A DNA stretch of 64,000 bases, taken from an uncultured Roseobacter sp. Its GTDB lineage: Bacteria > Pseudomonadota > Alphaproteobacteria > Rhodobacterales > Rhodobacteraceae. How positions within the stretch are numbered: the first letter of the stretch is position 1; each line of letters starts with the position of its first letter. The stretch lies in contig NZ_CANLNE010000002.1 of assembly GCF_947492555.1 (NCBI RefSeq), positions 673,501 through 737,500 of the forward strand, read 5' to 3'. The position numbers and the translations under genes were made by a program. Under the pieces are notes generated by a model. That model did not search any database, had not been told where the DNA came from, and saw only the letters and a program-made list of their open reading frames with translations. This document shows positions 26,319-35,910 of this stretch, piece after piece.

Positions 26319-27572
26319 TCAGGCCAGGAGCGCGTCCGTGCTGTGATCGGTGATTGTCAGCGTCACGATGCTCCCTTCGACCTGCGGAGTTGCGACCTCG
26401 ACCGGGCAGAATTGTTCGGTGCGCCCCATGGTTGGGCTTTCCATCAGCACGTGATGTTGTCGGTTGGTCTGGCTTTGCAGGTGACGCTGGACCTGCGCCG
26501 CGCCAGCCGCCCGCAGGCGCGCGGCACGTTGCTTGATCACGGTTCCGTCAACCGCGGGCATGCGCGCGGCGGGTGTGCCGGGACGGGCGGAGTAGGGGAA
26601 GACGTGCAACCACGTCAGATCGCATTCGCTCACCAGCGCCAGTGAATTCTGGAACATCGCTTCTGTCTCGGTCGGAAAGCCCGCAATGATATCCGCCCCA
26701 AAGGTCATATCGGGGCGCAGCTTGTGTGCCTCTTCGGCAAAGCGGATTGCGTCATCCCGCAGGTGTCGCCGCTTCATCCGTTTCAGGATCATATCGTCCC
26801 CATGCTGCAGGGAAAGGTGCAGGTGCGGCATCAGGCGCGGCTCGGCGGCGATGGCCATCATGAGGTTCTCGTCCACCTCGATGCTGTCGATGGAACTGAT
26901 CCTCAGGCGGGGCAGATCCGGCACAAGGCGCAGGATGCGCATGACCAGATCCCCCAGTTTCGGCGTGGCGGGCAGATCTGCCCCCCAGCTCGTCAGATCC
27001 ACGCCGGTCAGGACAACCTCGTTGTAACCCTTATCGACCAGCCGCTTGATCTGATCGACCACCACGCCAGCAGGCACCGACCGCGAATTGCCGCGTCCGT
27101 AGGGGATGATGCAGAAGGTGCAGCGGTGATCGCAGCCGTTCTGGACCTGCACGTAAGCGCGGCTGCGTGTGCCGAAGCCGTCGATCAGGTGGCCAGCCGT
27201 TTCGGTCACCGACATGATGTCGTCGACCTGCAGAGCTTCAGTCTCGCCAATGAAATCCGCCGCCAGCGATTGCCAGGTCGCGCCCTGCATCTTCTCGGTA
27301 TTTCCGATCACCGCATCGACCTCGGGCATCTGCGCAAAGGTCTCCGGTTCGGTTTGCGCGGCACACCCCGTGACGATCAGCCGGGCGTCAGGATGAGCGC
27401 GACGCAGCTTGCGAATGTCCTGACGGGCCTTGCGCACAGCCTCTGCCGTCACGGCGCAGGTGTTCACAACAACGGCATCGCTCAAACCAGCGGCGGAGGC
27501 GAGCTCCTTCATGGCCTCAGTTTCATAGGCATTCAAGCGGCAACCCATGGTGGAGAAAACGGGTGCGTTCAT
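26319..27572 (-). CDS. mtaB: tRNA t6A37 methylthiotransferase
   Basis: A 417-residue radical-SAM methylthiotransferase from the ATG at 27572. The N-terminal UPF0004 domain opens [15 protein letters not shown] and continues [24 protein letters not shown] with three cluster cysteines. The radical-SAM core has [20 protein letters not shown] (CxxxCxxC), and a C-terminal TRAM-like region follows. It adds methylthio to t6A at position 37 of ANN-decoding tRNAs. The start overlaps the dapF stop by ATGA. Confidence 0.92.
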   Translation of the reverse strand: MNAPVFSTMGCRLNAYETEAMKELASAAGLSDAVVVNTCAVTAEAVRKARQDIRKLRRAHPDARLIVTGCAAQTEPETFAQMPEVDAVIGNTEKMQGATWQSLAADFIGETEALQVDDIMSVTETAGHLIDGFGTRSRAYVQVQNGCDHRCTFCIIPYGRGNSRSVPAGVVVDQIKRLVDKGYNEVVLTGVDLTSWGADLPATPKLGDLVMRILRLVPDLPRLRISSIDSIEVDENLMMAIAAEPRLMPHLHLSLQHGDDMILKRMKRRHLRDDAIRFAEEAHKLRPDMTFGADIIAGFPTETEAMFQNSLALVSECDLTWLHVFPYSARPGTPAARMPAVDGTVIKQRAARLRAAGAAQVQRHLQSQTNRQHHVLMESPTMGRTEQFCPVEVATPQVEGSIVTLTITDHSTDALLA

Positions 27573-28411
27573 GATAGGGAGGCCAGGAATTCCGGGGTCA
27601 AAACCCCGCTGAAAACATGTGTTGTGGGCCCGGTCATCCAGACACCGTCGTCGCGCCAATCGATATGGAGGGTGCCGCCATCGAGATCGACCCGCACCGA
27701 GCGCCCTGTCAACCCGCGGCGGGCCGCCGCGACCGCTGTGGCGCAGCTTGACGAACCCGACGCCAGGGTGATGCCGACGCCACGCTCCCAGACGCGCATG
27801 CGAATGTGGTCGGGGCCTACCAGCTGCGCCACCTGTACATTGGTGCGTTCGGGATAGAGCGGGTGGTGTTCATGCGCGGCGCCGAAAGTGGCCAGATCGA
27901 TAAGCTCTGCATCCTCGACAAAGAAGGTGCAATGCGGATTGCCCATGCCCGTGGCGACCGGCGCACCATCCATCGGTAAGGAGAGCGTATCCATCGCCCG
28001 TGCGAGGGGCACATCCGCCCACTCCAGCTGCGGGTGCCCCATGTTCACCGAGGTCAGGCCATCGCCCATGTCCTGCGCCTCCAGCGGGCCGCGCTCGGTT
28101 ATCAGACGCAACCTGTCCTGACCGGTTTCCCGCATGACATGATGGGCAACACAGCGGGTGGCATTTCCGCAGGCGGCGGCCCCCGATCCATCGGCGTTGA
28201 AAAAGGTCAGATGCAGCGCGTCGGCACCGTTTGTCATCACCGCGAGCTGGTCAAATCCGACCCCGCGATGCCGGTCGCCGAGCGCCCGCGCGAGTTCTGG
28301 CGTGACGTCGATTTCCTGCGCGCGTGCGTCCAGCACGACAAAGTCGTTGCCAAGCCCGTGCATCTTCATGAAGGGCAATCCGGTATGATCATCGTTGCGC
28401 ATTTCGGCCAT
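27569..28411 (-). CDS. dapF: Diaminopimelate epimerase
   Basis: A 280-residue enzyme interconverting LL- and meso-diaminopimelate for lysine and peptidoglycan synthesis. The two catalytic cysteines are in AACGNATRC and SGSSSCATA, and the N-terminus has the family's [16 protein letters not shown]. The start could be the ATG at 28411 or one three codons downstream; neither has a good ribosome-binding site. It is coupled to mtaB by a 4-bp overlap, a pairing frequent in alphaproteobacteria. Confidence 0.96.
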   Translation of the reverse strand: MAEMRNDDHTGLPFMKMHGLGNDFVVLDARAQEIDVTPELARALGDRHRGVGFDQLAVMTNGADALHLTFFNADGSGAAACGNATRCVAHHVMRETGQDRLRLITERGPLEAQDMGDGLTSVNMGHPQLEWADVPLARAMDTLSLPMDGAPVATGMGNPHCTFFVEDAELIDLATFGAAHEHHPLYPERTNVQVAQLVGPDHIRMRVWERGVGITLASGSSSCATAVAAARRGLTGRSVRVDLDGGTLHIDWRDDGVWMTGPTTHVFSGVLTPEFLASLS

Positions 28412-28508
28412 ATAAGCTGATGCTGCAAAACTATCCAGTATGTCCTTGCCAAAACACCAAATAAGGGCTTGACCCTCCCCCGGCGCCTTTCTAAGTAAGC
28501 GCCCTAGT

Positions 28509-28584
28509 GGGCCGTTAGCTCAGTTGGTAGAGCAACTGACTTTTAATCAGTGGGTCGCAGGTTCGAATCCTGCACGGCTCACCA
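28509..28584 (+). tRNA. tRNA-Lys (anticodon UUU), CCA encoded
   Basis: 76 nt with a 7-bp acceptor stem (GGGCCGT paired with ACGGCTC, one G-U), D arm TAGCTCAGTTGGTAGAGC, anticodon loop CTTTTAA with UUU, T loop GGTTCGAATCC and an encoded 3' CCA. Confidence 0.97.
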
Positions 28585-28829
28585 CTTAACAAAATACTAG
28601 ATGTGATCAGTCGGTCCTTTTGGACTCTGGCGTCACGTTGCTGTCCTTTCCACTCATACTTTTTGTCCTTTTGAACGTTGTCTGTTTGAAGGATCCTGAT
28701 TCTCGAACGTCTTCACCCTCATCCAAAGGCTCATCGTTGCCCGGATGATCAGCAGAGCATCTTCAGAACAGAAGACAGTAGGGAATAGTTGCGCCGAAAA
28801 TTCAGGTGTGCATCAGCTGCCAAGCCAGA

Positions 28830-29294
28830 TCAGGTCAAAGGGATCGGGCGCTGTTCCTCAATCGCTTCCATCGCGAAGTACGAGGTCACGGTTTCCAGTT
28901 CGACCGCATCAATCAGACGTTTGTACACGTGGTCATATCCATGCATGTCCTGCGTCACGATCTTGAGCAGATAGTCGTATTCACCGCCGATACGAAAGAA
29001 GTCGATGACCTCGGGAATCGTCGATACATGCTTACGAAATTGCTTTAGCCAGCTGGCGGAATGGTGGCGCGTTTTCACCATGACAAAGACCACCAGACCC
29101 ATGCCCAATTGTGCGCGATCCAAAACAACGGTGCGCTTGGCAAGGACACCGTTGGCTTCCAGGGCCTTCAGCCGCCTCCAGCACGCATTCTGCGAAAGTC
29201 CGATCCGATCACTTAGCGCCCGTTGCGATTGCCCGGAGTCCCGCTGCAGTTCTTCCAGAATGCGAAGGTCAATTTGATCTAATTTTATTGCCAT
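28830..29294 (-). CDS. Lrp/AsnC-family regulator of the divergent catabolic operon
   Basis: A 154-residue Lrp-type protein. The N-terminal helix-turn-helix is LDQIDLRILEELQRDSGQSQRALSDRIGLSQNACWRRLKALEANGVL; the C-terminal RAM ligand domain includes VVFVMVKTRHHSASWLKQFRKHVSTIPEVIDFFRIGGEYDYLL. Members respond to amino acids or related metabolites. It is divergent, 107 bp, from the ten-gene operon starting at 29402 and is probably its local activator or repressor. The ligand is likely the operon substrate or a product. Confidence 0.9.
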   Translation of the reverse strand: MAIKLDQIDLRILEELQRDSGQSQRALSDRIGLSQNACWRRLKALEANGVLAKRTVVLDRAQLGMGLVVFVMVKTRHHSASWLKQFRKHVSTIPEVIDFFRIGGEYDYLLKIVTQDMHGYDHVYKRLIDAVELETVTSYFAMEAIEEQRPIPLT

Positions 29295-29299
29295 TCATC

Positions 29300-29346
29300 A
29301 ATCATTATCAAAAATTTTGCGGCGTCACACCCAAAAACGAATGATT
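29300..29346. promoter_or_regulatory. Candidate Lrp operator in divergent region
   Basis: AT-rich divergent spacer with a perfect 7-bp inverted repeat, AATCATT (29300-29306) and AATGATT (29340-29346), about four helical turns apart, plus AAAATTTT at 29310-29317. Wide-spaced AT-rich half-sites fit Lrp-type octamers. Binding is inferred. Confidence 0.4.
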
Positions 29347-29401
29347 TATTTCGTATTTCCTGTGTCAAAGTAGGCAGAAGCCAACCATACGGATCGCACT
29401 C

Positions 29402-30859
29402 ATGTCACTTCTGGATGACTTCAAGGCATCACTGGCGCGCCCTGATGTCATTGACCACATCAGGGCGGGGTTGATTGGCGACGGGATCGAAATCAAAGGG
29501 CCTTTCGGTCCCCGGCCACTGCTTTATGCTGACTATGTCGCGTCGGGCCGGGCACTGACGCAGGTGGAGGACTTCATCCGCGATCAAGTGCTGCCCTTTT
29601 ACGCCAACAGCCACACTCAAGCCTCCTACTGCGGGGCATTCATCACGCGGCTGCGCGAAGCAGCAAGGGCCGAAATCGCCCGGTTGGTTGGTGCAGCGGA
29701 TGGGATCAGCGTTGTCTTCACCGGGTCAGGGTCGACTTCCGGAATCAACCGGTTGGTCGGGCTGCTTGATATTCGGACCGTCGCAAAGACCGGCCGCGCG
29801 GTAGTCATCATCGGGCCGTACGAGCATCACTCGAACATCCTGCCGTGGCGCGAAAGCGGTGCCGAGGTGATCGAGGTTGCGGAAGGTCCAAATGGCGGCC
29901 CGGATTTCGAGGCGCTTCGGCGCGTGTTGCAAACTGTTAAGGACGCCGATCTGGTTGTGGGTGCCTTCTCGGCCGCGTCCAATGTCACGGGCATTCTAAC
30001 GGATGTTGATGGCGTGACACGGCTGCTTAAACAACAAGGCGCGCTGGCCATATGGGACTATGGCTGTGCCGCGCCTTATGTGCAAATGGAGATGCGTGCG
30101 GGCAGCGATGCGGCAAAGGACGCGATCGTTTTTTCCCCGCATAAGTTTCCTGGCGGGCCGGGGTCTTCGGGGGTGATGATCCTGCGTGACGCCATGGCAC
30201 GCCAACAGACGCCAACTCTGCCAGGCGGGGGCACGGTCAGTTTCGTCTCGCCCTGGGGGCATACCTATGCGTCGCAGCTTTGCGAAAGGGAGGAAGGCGG
30301 AACCCCGAATGTCACCGGAGACATCCGGGTGACCCTGTGCATGCTCGTGAAAGAAGCCCTCGGGCAAAACTGGATGAACGAGAGGCACGTGGCTCTGCGC
30401 ACGCGCGCGCTCGACGTCTGGAAAAAGAATTCCCGGATCGAGATATTGGGTGTGCAGGATGCCCCCGCCCTGCCAATATTTTCCCTGCGGATAGCGGACG
30501 GAGCGGGCGGCCATGTGCATCACCAGTTCTTCACGCGACTGCTTAGCGATGTCCACGGTGTGCAGGCGCGTGGCGGCTGCGCCTGTGCCGGCCCCTATGC
30601 CCACAGGTTACTTGGAATGGACAGGGGCAGTTCCGAGGCGATCCGTGTCGCCATCGCACGCGGCGAAGAACTTGAAAAACCTGGCTGGGTCCGGCTGAAT
30701 TTTTCAGCACTGCTGACAGATGAGAAGGCGGATGCGATTATCGCGGCAGTGGACAATCTGGCGGCAGACGCTGCAAGATACCAGGGTTGTTATGGGGCGG
30801 ATCCCGCGACCGCGCGCTTTTCCCCTAAGCCAGAAGCCGAAGGAAGTCTTGTGTCGTGA
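29402..30859 (+). CDS. Class V aminotransferase / cysteine desulfurase-like PLP enzyme
   Basis: A 485-residue fold-type I PLP enzyme, longer than SufS/IscS (~405). The PLP lysine is Lys248 in FSPHKFPGGPGSSG; GPYEHHSNILPW (138-149) matches the pyridine-stacking His region, and WDYGCAAPY (218-226) the cofactor-binding Asp. A late RGGCACAGPYAHRLLG segment (390-405) resembles the active-site Cys loop of cysteine desulfurases, with Cys393/Cys395. It may therefore cleave a C-S or C-Se bond rather than transaminate. First gene of an operon; the MFS gene starts inside its stop codon. The reaction is not determinable from sequence. Confidence 0.8.
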   Translation: MSLLDDFKASLARPDVIDHIRAGLIGDGIEIKGPFGPRPLLYADYVASGRALTQVEDFIRDQVLPFYANSHTQASYCGAFITRLREAARAEIARLVGAADGISVVFTGSGSTSGINRLVGLLDIRTVAKTGRAVVIIGPYEHHSNILPWRESGAEVIEVAEGPNGGPDFEALRRVLQTVKDADLVVGAFSAASNVTGILTDVDGVTRLLKQQGALAIWDYGCAAPYVQMEMRAGSDAAKDAIVFSPHKFPGGPGSSGVMILRDAMARQQTPTLPGGGTVSFVSPWGHTYASQLCEREEGGTPNVTGDIRVTLCMLVKEALGQNWMNERHVALRTRALDVWKKNSRIEILGVQDAPALPIFSLRIADGAGGHVHHQFFTRLLSDVHGVQARGGCACAGPYAHRLLGMDRGSSEAIRVAIARGEELEKPGWVRLNFSALLTDEKADAIIAAVDNLAADAARYQGCYGADPATARFSPKPEAEGSLVS

Positions 30860-32193
30860 CCAGCCCATTGGCGAATAGATCGTTCCGCCGACTGTTTGCG
30901 GCCCAGATTTTTTCGCTTCTGGGGGTCGGCCTGCTGACAGTTGCCTTGTCGCTCGCGGCTTACCGGATCGGCGGAGCCGAGGCGGGCGGACAGATGCTGG
31001 GCATGCTTTTGGCGCTGAAGATGGTCGCCTATGTCGTGCTGGCGCCTCTGGCTGAGACCGTTCTGGCCAACGTATCGCGAAAACGTGCAATGGTGGGGTT
31101 GGATCTGGGGCGGATGCTGCTGCTTGTGCCCATGGCTTTTGTCACCGAGACTTGGGCCGTCGCCACACTTGCGTTTGCATTTTTTGTTCTGTCGGCGGGG
31201 TTTACGCCCTTGTTTCAGTCCACCATTCCGGACGTCCTGCCCGAGGAAGAAGCCTATACCAAGGCACTGGCCTGGTCACGCGTTGCCTACACGCTGGAGG
31301 CCGTTCTGAGTCCCGTCATCGCAGCGGCCTTGCTGAACCTGGCCAGCGGCGAGACGCTTTTTCTTGTGGCATCCCTGTCATTTCTGGGGTCGGTCGTGGC
31401 CTTGCTTGTCACAAGTTTCCCGGTCCGGGAAACTGCCGATCGCAAGGGGCCATTCATGAAACGGGCGAGCCTGGGGTTACAGATCTATGCGCGGACGCCG
31501 CGCTTGCGCGGCCTGTTCCTGTTGAATCTGTCGCTATCGCTGACGCTGGCCTGGGTGTTGGTCAACTCGGTCGTCTACGCTGGTGAAAGACTGGGCGATG
31601 CCGAACGGTTTTTTCCGATGCTCATGGCCTTTTACGGGCTCGGGGCGGGGATCGGGGCCATCGTTGTCCCTCGGTTGCTGAAGCTGACGAGCGAACGTTC
31701 GGTCATGTTGATGGGGGCCTATGGCTTTGCCCTTGCCGGTGCCGTCTTTGCGCTCTTGCCGCCCATGCCGTTCCTAGCGTTGGCCGTGATCTGGGCCGCA
31801 TTCGGGGTCGCCTCCTCTCTGGTTCTGACACCTGGTGGCCTGGTCATTACACGATCTGCCGTCAGCGCGGATCGCGCGGCGGTGTTTGCGGCGCAGTTCT
31901 CGCTCAGCCATGCAGGCTGGCTGGTGGCATATCCTCTGGCCGGGTGGTTGGGGGGGATGGCCTCGCTTGAAACGTCGCTGTTGATCCTGTCGGTCGTGGG
32001 CACTGTCGTCGCAACAGTCGGCATGTCAGTCTGGCCAGCCGATGATCCCCTGAGGCGCGATCACTCCCATCCCGACCTTCCCGCGGATCATCCACACCTG
32101 AAACTGGTCCCCGCCAGCGGACCGCATCACCGCCACATCCATGACTTCCATATCGACGAGTTGCATCCGACGTGGACGCAACGGACAATCTGA
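30856..32193 (+). CDS. MFS transporter with His-rich C-terminal tail
   Basis: A 445-residue major-facilitator protein beginning at a GTG that overlaps the previous stop by 4 bp. About twelve hydrophobic segments are visible (LFAAQIFSLLGVGLLTVALSLAA, LALKMVAYVVLAPLAE, LLLVPMAFVTETWAVATLAFAFFVLSAGFTP and so on), with the basic loop SRKRAMV after helix 2. After the last helix, residues ~400-437 contain about ten histidines with acidic residues (HSHPDLPADHPH, PHHRHIHDFHIDELHP), suggesting a metal-binding or sensing tail. Substrate and direction are unknown; as an operon already encoding an ABC importer, export of a product is plausible. Confidence 0.85.
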   Translation: MTSPLANRSFRRLFAAQIFSLLGVGLLTVALSLAAYRIGGAEAGGQMLGMLLALKMVAYVVLAPLAETVLANVSRKRAMVGLDLGRMLLLVPMAFVTETWAVATLAFAFFVLSAGFTPLFQSTIPDVLPEEEAYTKALAWSRVAYTLEAVLSPVIAAALLNLASGETLFLVASLSFLGSVVALLVTSFPVRETADRKGPFMKRASLGLQIYARTPRLRGLFLLNLSLSLTLAWVLVNSVVYAGERLGDAERFFPMLMAFYGLGAGIGAIVVPRLLKLTSERSVMLMGAYGFALAGAVFALLPPMPFLALAVIWAAFGVASSLVLTPGGLVITRSAVSADRAAVFAAQFSLSHAGWLVAYPLAGWLGGMASLETSLLILSVVGTVVATVGMSVWPADDPLRRDHSHPDLPADHPHLKLVPASGPHHRHIHDFHIDELHPTWTQRTI

Positions 32194-32230
32194 TGTCGCC
32201 CCAAAACAATGCCTTGAAAGGATCACGACA

Positions 32231-33703
32231 ATGAGTAACGACGACCTTTCGCCCATCGACGCCAAGGGCCTGTCTGCGCTTGAGGCGCGGCTGAAAGAGG
32301 ATCTGGAGTTTCTCTGCTACCCCGGAAAAGATTGGGTACCACCACGCGATGGCGTGTCGGACGTGGTGATTATCGGTGGCGGCATGTGTGGCACGCTGGC
32401 CTGGTTTGCACTGGCCACCGGCGGCATGAGGAATGTGCGCGTGCTGGATCGCGCAGAGAGGGGCCGCGAAGGGCCCTGGCTTGACTATGCGCGAATGGAG
32501 ACCCTGCGCTCTCCCAAGACCTTGACGGGTCCTGCCTTCGGGCACGGCTCTTTGACATGTCAGGCCTGGTATCGTGCCCAGTTCGGCGCGAAAGCCTGGG
32601 ACGAACTCGACAAGATACCGCGCACCATGTGGATGGATTATCTTCGCTGGTATCGCGATGTCCTGGGTGTTCCAGTCGAAAACGGCATCTCGGTCGACCA
32701 TGTCGAGCCAGAAGGCGATCTGTTGCGCCTGACGGTTTCGGGCGCAACGAGTGAAACCATTCTGACCCGCAAACTCGTATTTGCCACCGGGCGCGATGGT
32801 ACGGGAGGCCCGAATATTCCCGGGTTCATCAGGGATCTGCCCGGTCATCTGTGGGCGCATAGTGCCGACGAGATTGACTTTGCAAGTCTCAAGGGCAAGC
32901 GCGTCGCCGTTATCGGTGTCGGCGCGTCAGCCGTCGATAATTCGGCAGAAGCGCTTGAACACGGGGCCGCTGAAGTGCGCCATCTGATCCGGCGCAAGGA
33001 AATGCCGACCGTCAACAAGATGATGGGGATTGGCAGCTTTGGCTTCACCGCCGGGTTCGCCGGGATGAGCGACGAATGGCGTTGGCGTTTCATGCAATAC
33101 AGCTTTGCGACACAAACACCTTCGCCGCGCGGCTCGACCCTGCGGGTCAGCCGTCACGCCAATGCCTACTTTCACTTCGGCAAGGCGACCACGCGCATCG
33201 ACCCCAAGGGCAATGGCGCGACCGTCCATTTCGCGGACGGCACGTCCTACGACGCCGATTTCGTGATCCTTGGCACGGGTTTCATCATCGACCCGATGGC
33301 CCGCACCGAATTTGGCGACACGGCGGGCGAAATCCTGCTGTGGCGGGATGTCTACACCCCGCCCGAAGGCGAAGAATCCGGCGATCTGGGGCGTTTTCCC
33401 TATCTGAATGCCGACTTCACATTCCGTGAGAAAACGCCGGGACAGGCCCCCTGGCTCAGCAATGTCTACTGTTTCAACTACGGCGCCTCGGCCAGTCTTG
33501 GTAAGGTCAGCGGCGATATTCCAGGCATCAGCGACGGGGCTGCATGGCTGTCGCGCGCGATTGCCGCCACGCTGTACTCCGAGGACATCGAAACGCACTG
33601 GCAGGGCATGCAGGACTACGACAAGCCCGAGCTTTTGGGCGACGAATGGGAGGCAACAGACCTTGAGGCCGGCACGAAAACGCGGGAAGGTCGGGTGGCA
33701 TGA
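32231..33703 (+). CDS. FAD/NAD(P)-dependent monooxygenase-like flavoprotein
   Basis: About 490 residues from the ATG at 32231. Two dinucleotide folds are visible: an FAD loop VVIIGGGMCGTLAWF near residue 44, and an NAD(P) loop VAVIGVGASAVDNSAEAL near residue 222. A VILGTGF motif before the C-terminal third is typical of flavin monooxygenases (FMO/BVMO/N-hydroxylase group). It probably oxidises the imported substrate or an intermediate at N, S or a carbonyl. It begins 37 bp after the MFS gene and overlaps the next gene by 4 bp. Confidence 0.8.
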   Translation: MSNDDLSPIDAKGLSALEARLKEDLEFLCYPGKDWVPPRDGVSDVVIIGGGMCGTLAWFALATGGMRNVRVLDRAERGREGPWLDYARMETLRSPKTLTGPAFGHGSLTCQAWYRAQFGAKAWDELDKIPRTMWMDYLRWYRDVLGVPVENGISVDHVEPEGDLLRLTVSGATSETILTRKLVFATGRDGTGGPNIPGFIRDLPGHLWAHSADEIDFASLKGKRVAVIGVGASAVDNSAEALEHGAAEVRHLIRRKEMPTVNKMMGIGSFGFTAGFAGMSDEWRWRFMQYSFATQTPSPRGSTLRVSRHANAYFHFGKATTRIDPKGNGATVHFADGTSYDADFVILGTGFIIDPMARTEFGDTAGEILLWRDVYTPPEGEESGDLGRFPYLNADFTFREKTPGQAPWLSNVYCFNYGASASLGKVSGDIPGISDGAAWLSRAIAATLYSEDIETHWQGMQDYDKPELLGDEWEATDLEAGTKTREGRVA

Positions 33704-34176
33704 CGCTATTTGATACGACGATTCTGAACACATCCGGTTTGACGCCGGACAGTCGGTTGGCAGCTGCCACGTCAAGCAGGGCGAACATTTTCAATATGAG
33801 TCAGGCTGCGGAACAAGCCGTTTTGCGCCCGGAAGACTGCGGTGCCTTCGGCCACGATCTGCGGGCAGCCCTGGCTGCACGCGTCGCGTATCACGCCGGA
33901 GAGCACGCACTGGCAGACCACTATGCAACAGCTGCCGGGGACAAGGTCGCACTTGCTGATCCGGGCGCGTATGATTCGGGGTTGGGGCATGTGCTGACCT
34001 TCGTCGACAAAACTGCCAACCAGACCCGCGACGTCGCGGCGGAGGACATTTCCGGGCTGCAGGCTGCGGGCGTTTCGGATGCCGATGTCGTTCGTCTGTG
34101 CGAACTTGTTGCCTTCCTCGCCTATCAGGTCCGGGTGATCGCGGGCCTGCGATTGATGCAAGGCACCGCCGGATGA
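33700..34176 (+). CDS. CMD-domain protein lacking the CxxC pair (Avi_7170-like)
   Basis: A 158-residue helical protein with a carboxymuconolactone-decarboxylase/AhpD-like fold (RAALAARVAYHAGEHALADHYATAAGD). The position normally occupied by the redox CxxC is not cysteine here, so peroxidase activity is unlikely; a structural or partner role with the next gene is more probable. From memory it resembles the Agrobacterium vitis Avi_7170 family, which travels with an Avi_7169-type partner. It overlaps both neighbours by ATGA. Confidence 0.6.
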   Translation: MTLFDTTILNTSGLTPDSRLAAATSSRANIFNMSQAAEQAVLRPEDCGAFGHDLRAALAARVAYHAGEHALADHYATAAGDKVALADPGAYDSGLGHVLTFVDKTANQTRDVAAEDISGLQAAGVSDADVVRLCELVAFLAYQVRVIAGLRLMQGTAG

Positions 34177-34760
34177 GCCGCGTCCTCCACAAATTTACCC
34201 GTAACGTGCCCGGCTGGCGGCCTCGGGTGACGCCTGTGAAACTGGACGAGGCGACACCTGAACAGCTAACAGCGCTTCAGGTCACCCCCTCGAACACCAA
34301 GGTGTCGGACTATGTCCTGACGCTGGCCCATGATGTCGAGAGCCTTGCGGTCCGCTCGCCGCTCTTCAACGCGATCATGTACGACCCGGGCGGCATGTCG
34401 CGCGCGGAACGCGAGCTTGGGGCGCTTGCGGCCTCGATGGTCAACCGCTGCATCTATTGCGCTGCCGTGCATGCCGACCGTCATGCCCAGCTTGAAAAAG
34501 ACACAACCGTTACGGATGAACTTTTCGCCAAGGGCGAGAACGCCGATCTGACCGCAAGGGACCGTGCAATTTTCGACTTCGCACGGAAATCCGCTGAAGC
34601 GCCGCCCGCTGCGGGACCGGCCGATATGGATGCGCTGCGGAATGCCGGTCTGTCAGACGCAGAAATCCTTGACCTGATCCTGTCCGCTGCCTTGTTCGGA
34701 TGGGCCAATCGGTTGATGCATGTGCTGGGCGACCCCGTCCGCAAGGAGACCGGCGCATGA
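34173..34760 (+). CDS. Alkylhydroperoxidase-domain protein (Avi_7169-like)
   Basis: About 195 residues from the ATG at 34173, inside the stop of the preceding gene. The AhpD active-site motif is complete: ASMVNRCIYCAAVHADRH (CxxCxxxH). The N-terminal ~60 residues (FTRNVPGWRPRVTPVKLDEATPEQL) are specific to this group. AhpD-like proteins reduce peroxides or act as thiol redox partners. With the CxxC-less CMD protein before it, it likely forms a two-protein unit of unknown reaction. Confidence 0.75.
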   Translation: MSRVLHKFTRNVPGWRPRVTPVKLDEATPEQLTALQVTPSNTKVSDYVLTLAHDVESLAVRSPLFNAIMYDPGGMSRAERELGALAASMVNRCIYCAAVHADRHAQLEKDTTVTDELFAKGENADLTARDRAIFDFARKSAEAPPAAGPADMDALRNAGLSDAEILDLILSAALFGWANRLMHVLGDPVRKETGA

Positions 34761-35851
34761 GCGCACCGATGCGCATAGGGATCGCAGGCGCTGGCTCGAT
34801 CGCCTGTGGCACGGCAGCACTTTTGCACGAGCAAGGTCATGTACCTATGCTGTGGTCGCCGTCGGGGGCGGGAACCGCGGCCCTGGAGGCGGCACCCCTT
34901 TCCGCCTCGGGCGCTATTGAGGCGGAATTCACGCCAGCCATCGCCAACTCTGCAAAACAACTTGCCGAAGACACCGACGCGCTGTTGATCGCGTTGCCAG
35001 CCTACGGGCACAAGACCGTGATGGACGCGCTGGCCCCGCATATTCGGGAGGGTCAACAGGTTATCATCTCGTCCCACGCCTCGCTTGGGGCGGTCTATCT
35101 GATGCAGCTATTGGCAGCGCGTGGCGTCCAGGCCCCGATCACTGCCTGGGGCACCACCGTTGTCACCGGGCGAAGGCAGGACGGAGCTGCGGTGCAGGTC
35201 AACACCGTCCGCGCCCGTGTCGACATGTGTTCGGTTCCCAAGGCAGACACCGATGCTGCTCTGAACCTCTGCCGCAATTTATTCGGAGACCGTTTTCAGA
35301 CGCGCGACGGGTTACTGGCGATTTCGCTGTCAAATCTGAACCCGCAGAACCATCTCGGCATCGCCCTGGGTAACATCACACGCATGGAACGGGGCGAGAC
35401 CTGGAGCCAAGGCCAGAACGTGACGCCCAAAATTGGCCGGTTGCTGGAACAGCTTGATCTCGAACGGCTGGCCATTGCCGAGGCGCTTGGCCTCGACGTG
35501 AAGACGATTTTCGAGCACTTCCACCTTAGCTTCCACGTCCCCATGGCGTCGATTTCCGAGATGAACCAGCAAATGCACGCGCAAGGCAATGGCGGCACCG
35601 GCCCCGCGACCGCCGACAGCCGCTATGTTACCGAAGACGTGCCATATGGGTTGCAACTGACTGCGGTTCTGGGCCGTTTGACCGGCCAACCTGCGACATT
35701 GCACGAAGCCGGGATCAAGATATTCTCGGCCATGTACGGCCGCGACTTCCCAGCCGAAAATGAAATCCTGAATGCGCTGGAACTTGACCGTTTCAGCCTT
35801 GACGACCTGCAACAGGCCGCCCGTACCGGGTTGCTGCAGCCGACGCCCTGA
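34757..35851 (+). CDS. NAD(P)-dependent opine/octopine dehydrogenase family protein
   Basis: About 364 residues from the ATG at 34757 (ATGA overlap). The Rossmann loop is MRIGIAGAGSIACGTAALL; the C-terminal octopine-dehydrogenase domain contains LSNLNPQNHLGIALGNITRMERGETW, with the NPxxH-type catalytic histidine, and FHLSFHVPMASISEMN. The family makes or cleaves N-(1-carboxyalkyl) amino acids by reductive condensation. In a catabolic operon next to an importer, the oxidative, opine-cleaving direction is favoured. This is the best clue to substrate class. Confidence 0.8.
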   Translation: MSAPMRIGIAGAGSIACGTAALLHEQGHVPMLWSPSGAGTAALEAAPLSASGAIEAEFTPAIANSAKQLAEDTDALLIALPAYGHKTVMDALAPHIREGQQVIISSHASLGAVYLMQLLAARGVQAPITAWGTTVVTGRRQDGAAVQVNTVRARVDMCSVPKADTDAALNLCRNLFGDRFQTRDGLLAISLSNLNPQNHLGIALGNITRMERGETWSQGQNVTPKIGRLLEQLDLERLAIAEALGLDVKTIFEHFHLSFHVPMASISEMNQQMHAQGNGGTGPATADSRYVTEDVPYGLQLTAVLGRLTGQPATLHEAGIKIFSAMYGRDFPAENEILNALELDRFSLDDLQQAARTGLLQPTP

Positions 35852-35910
35852 GCGGTGTCGCGACCAAACAATGATACGGACAAAACTGAATCAACAAGGA
35901 GACGCCCGAT

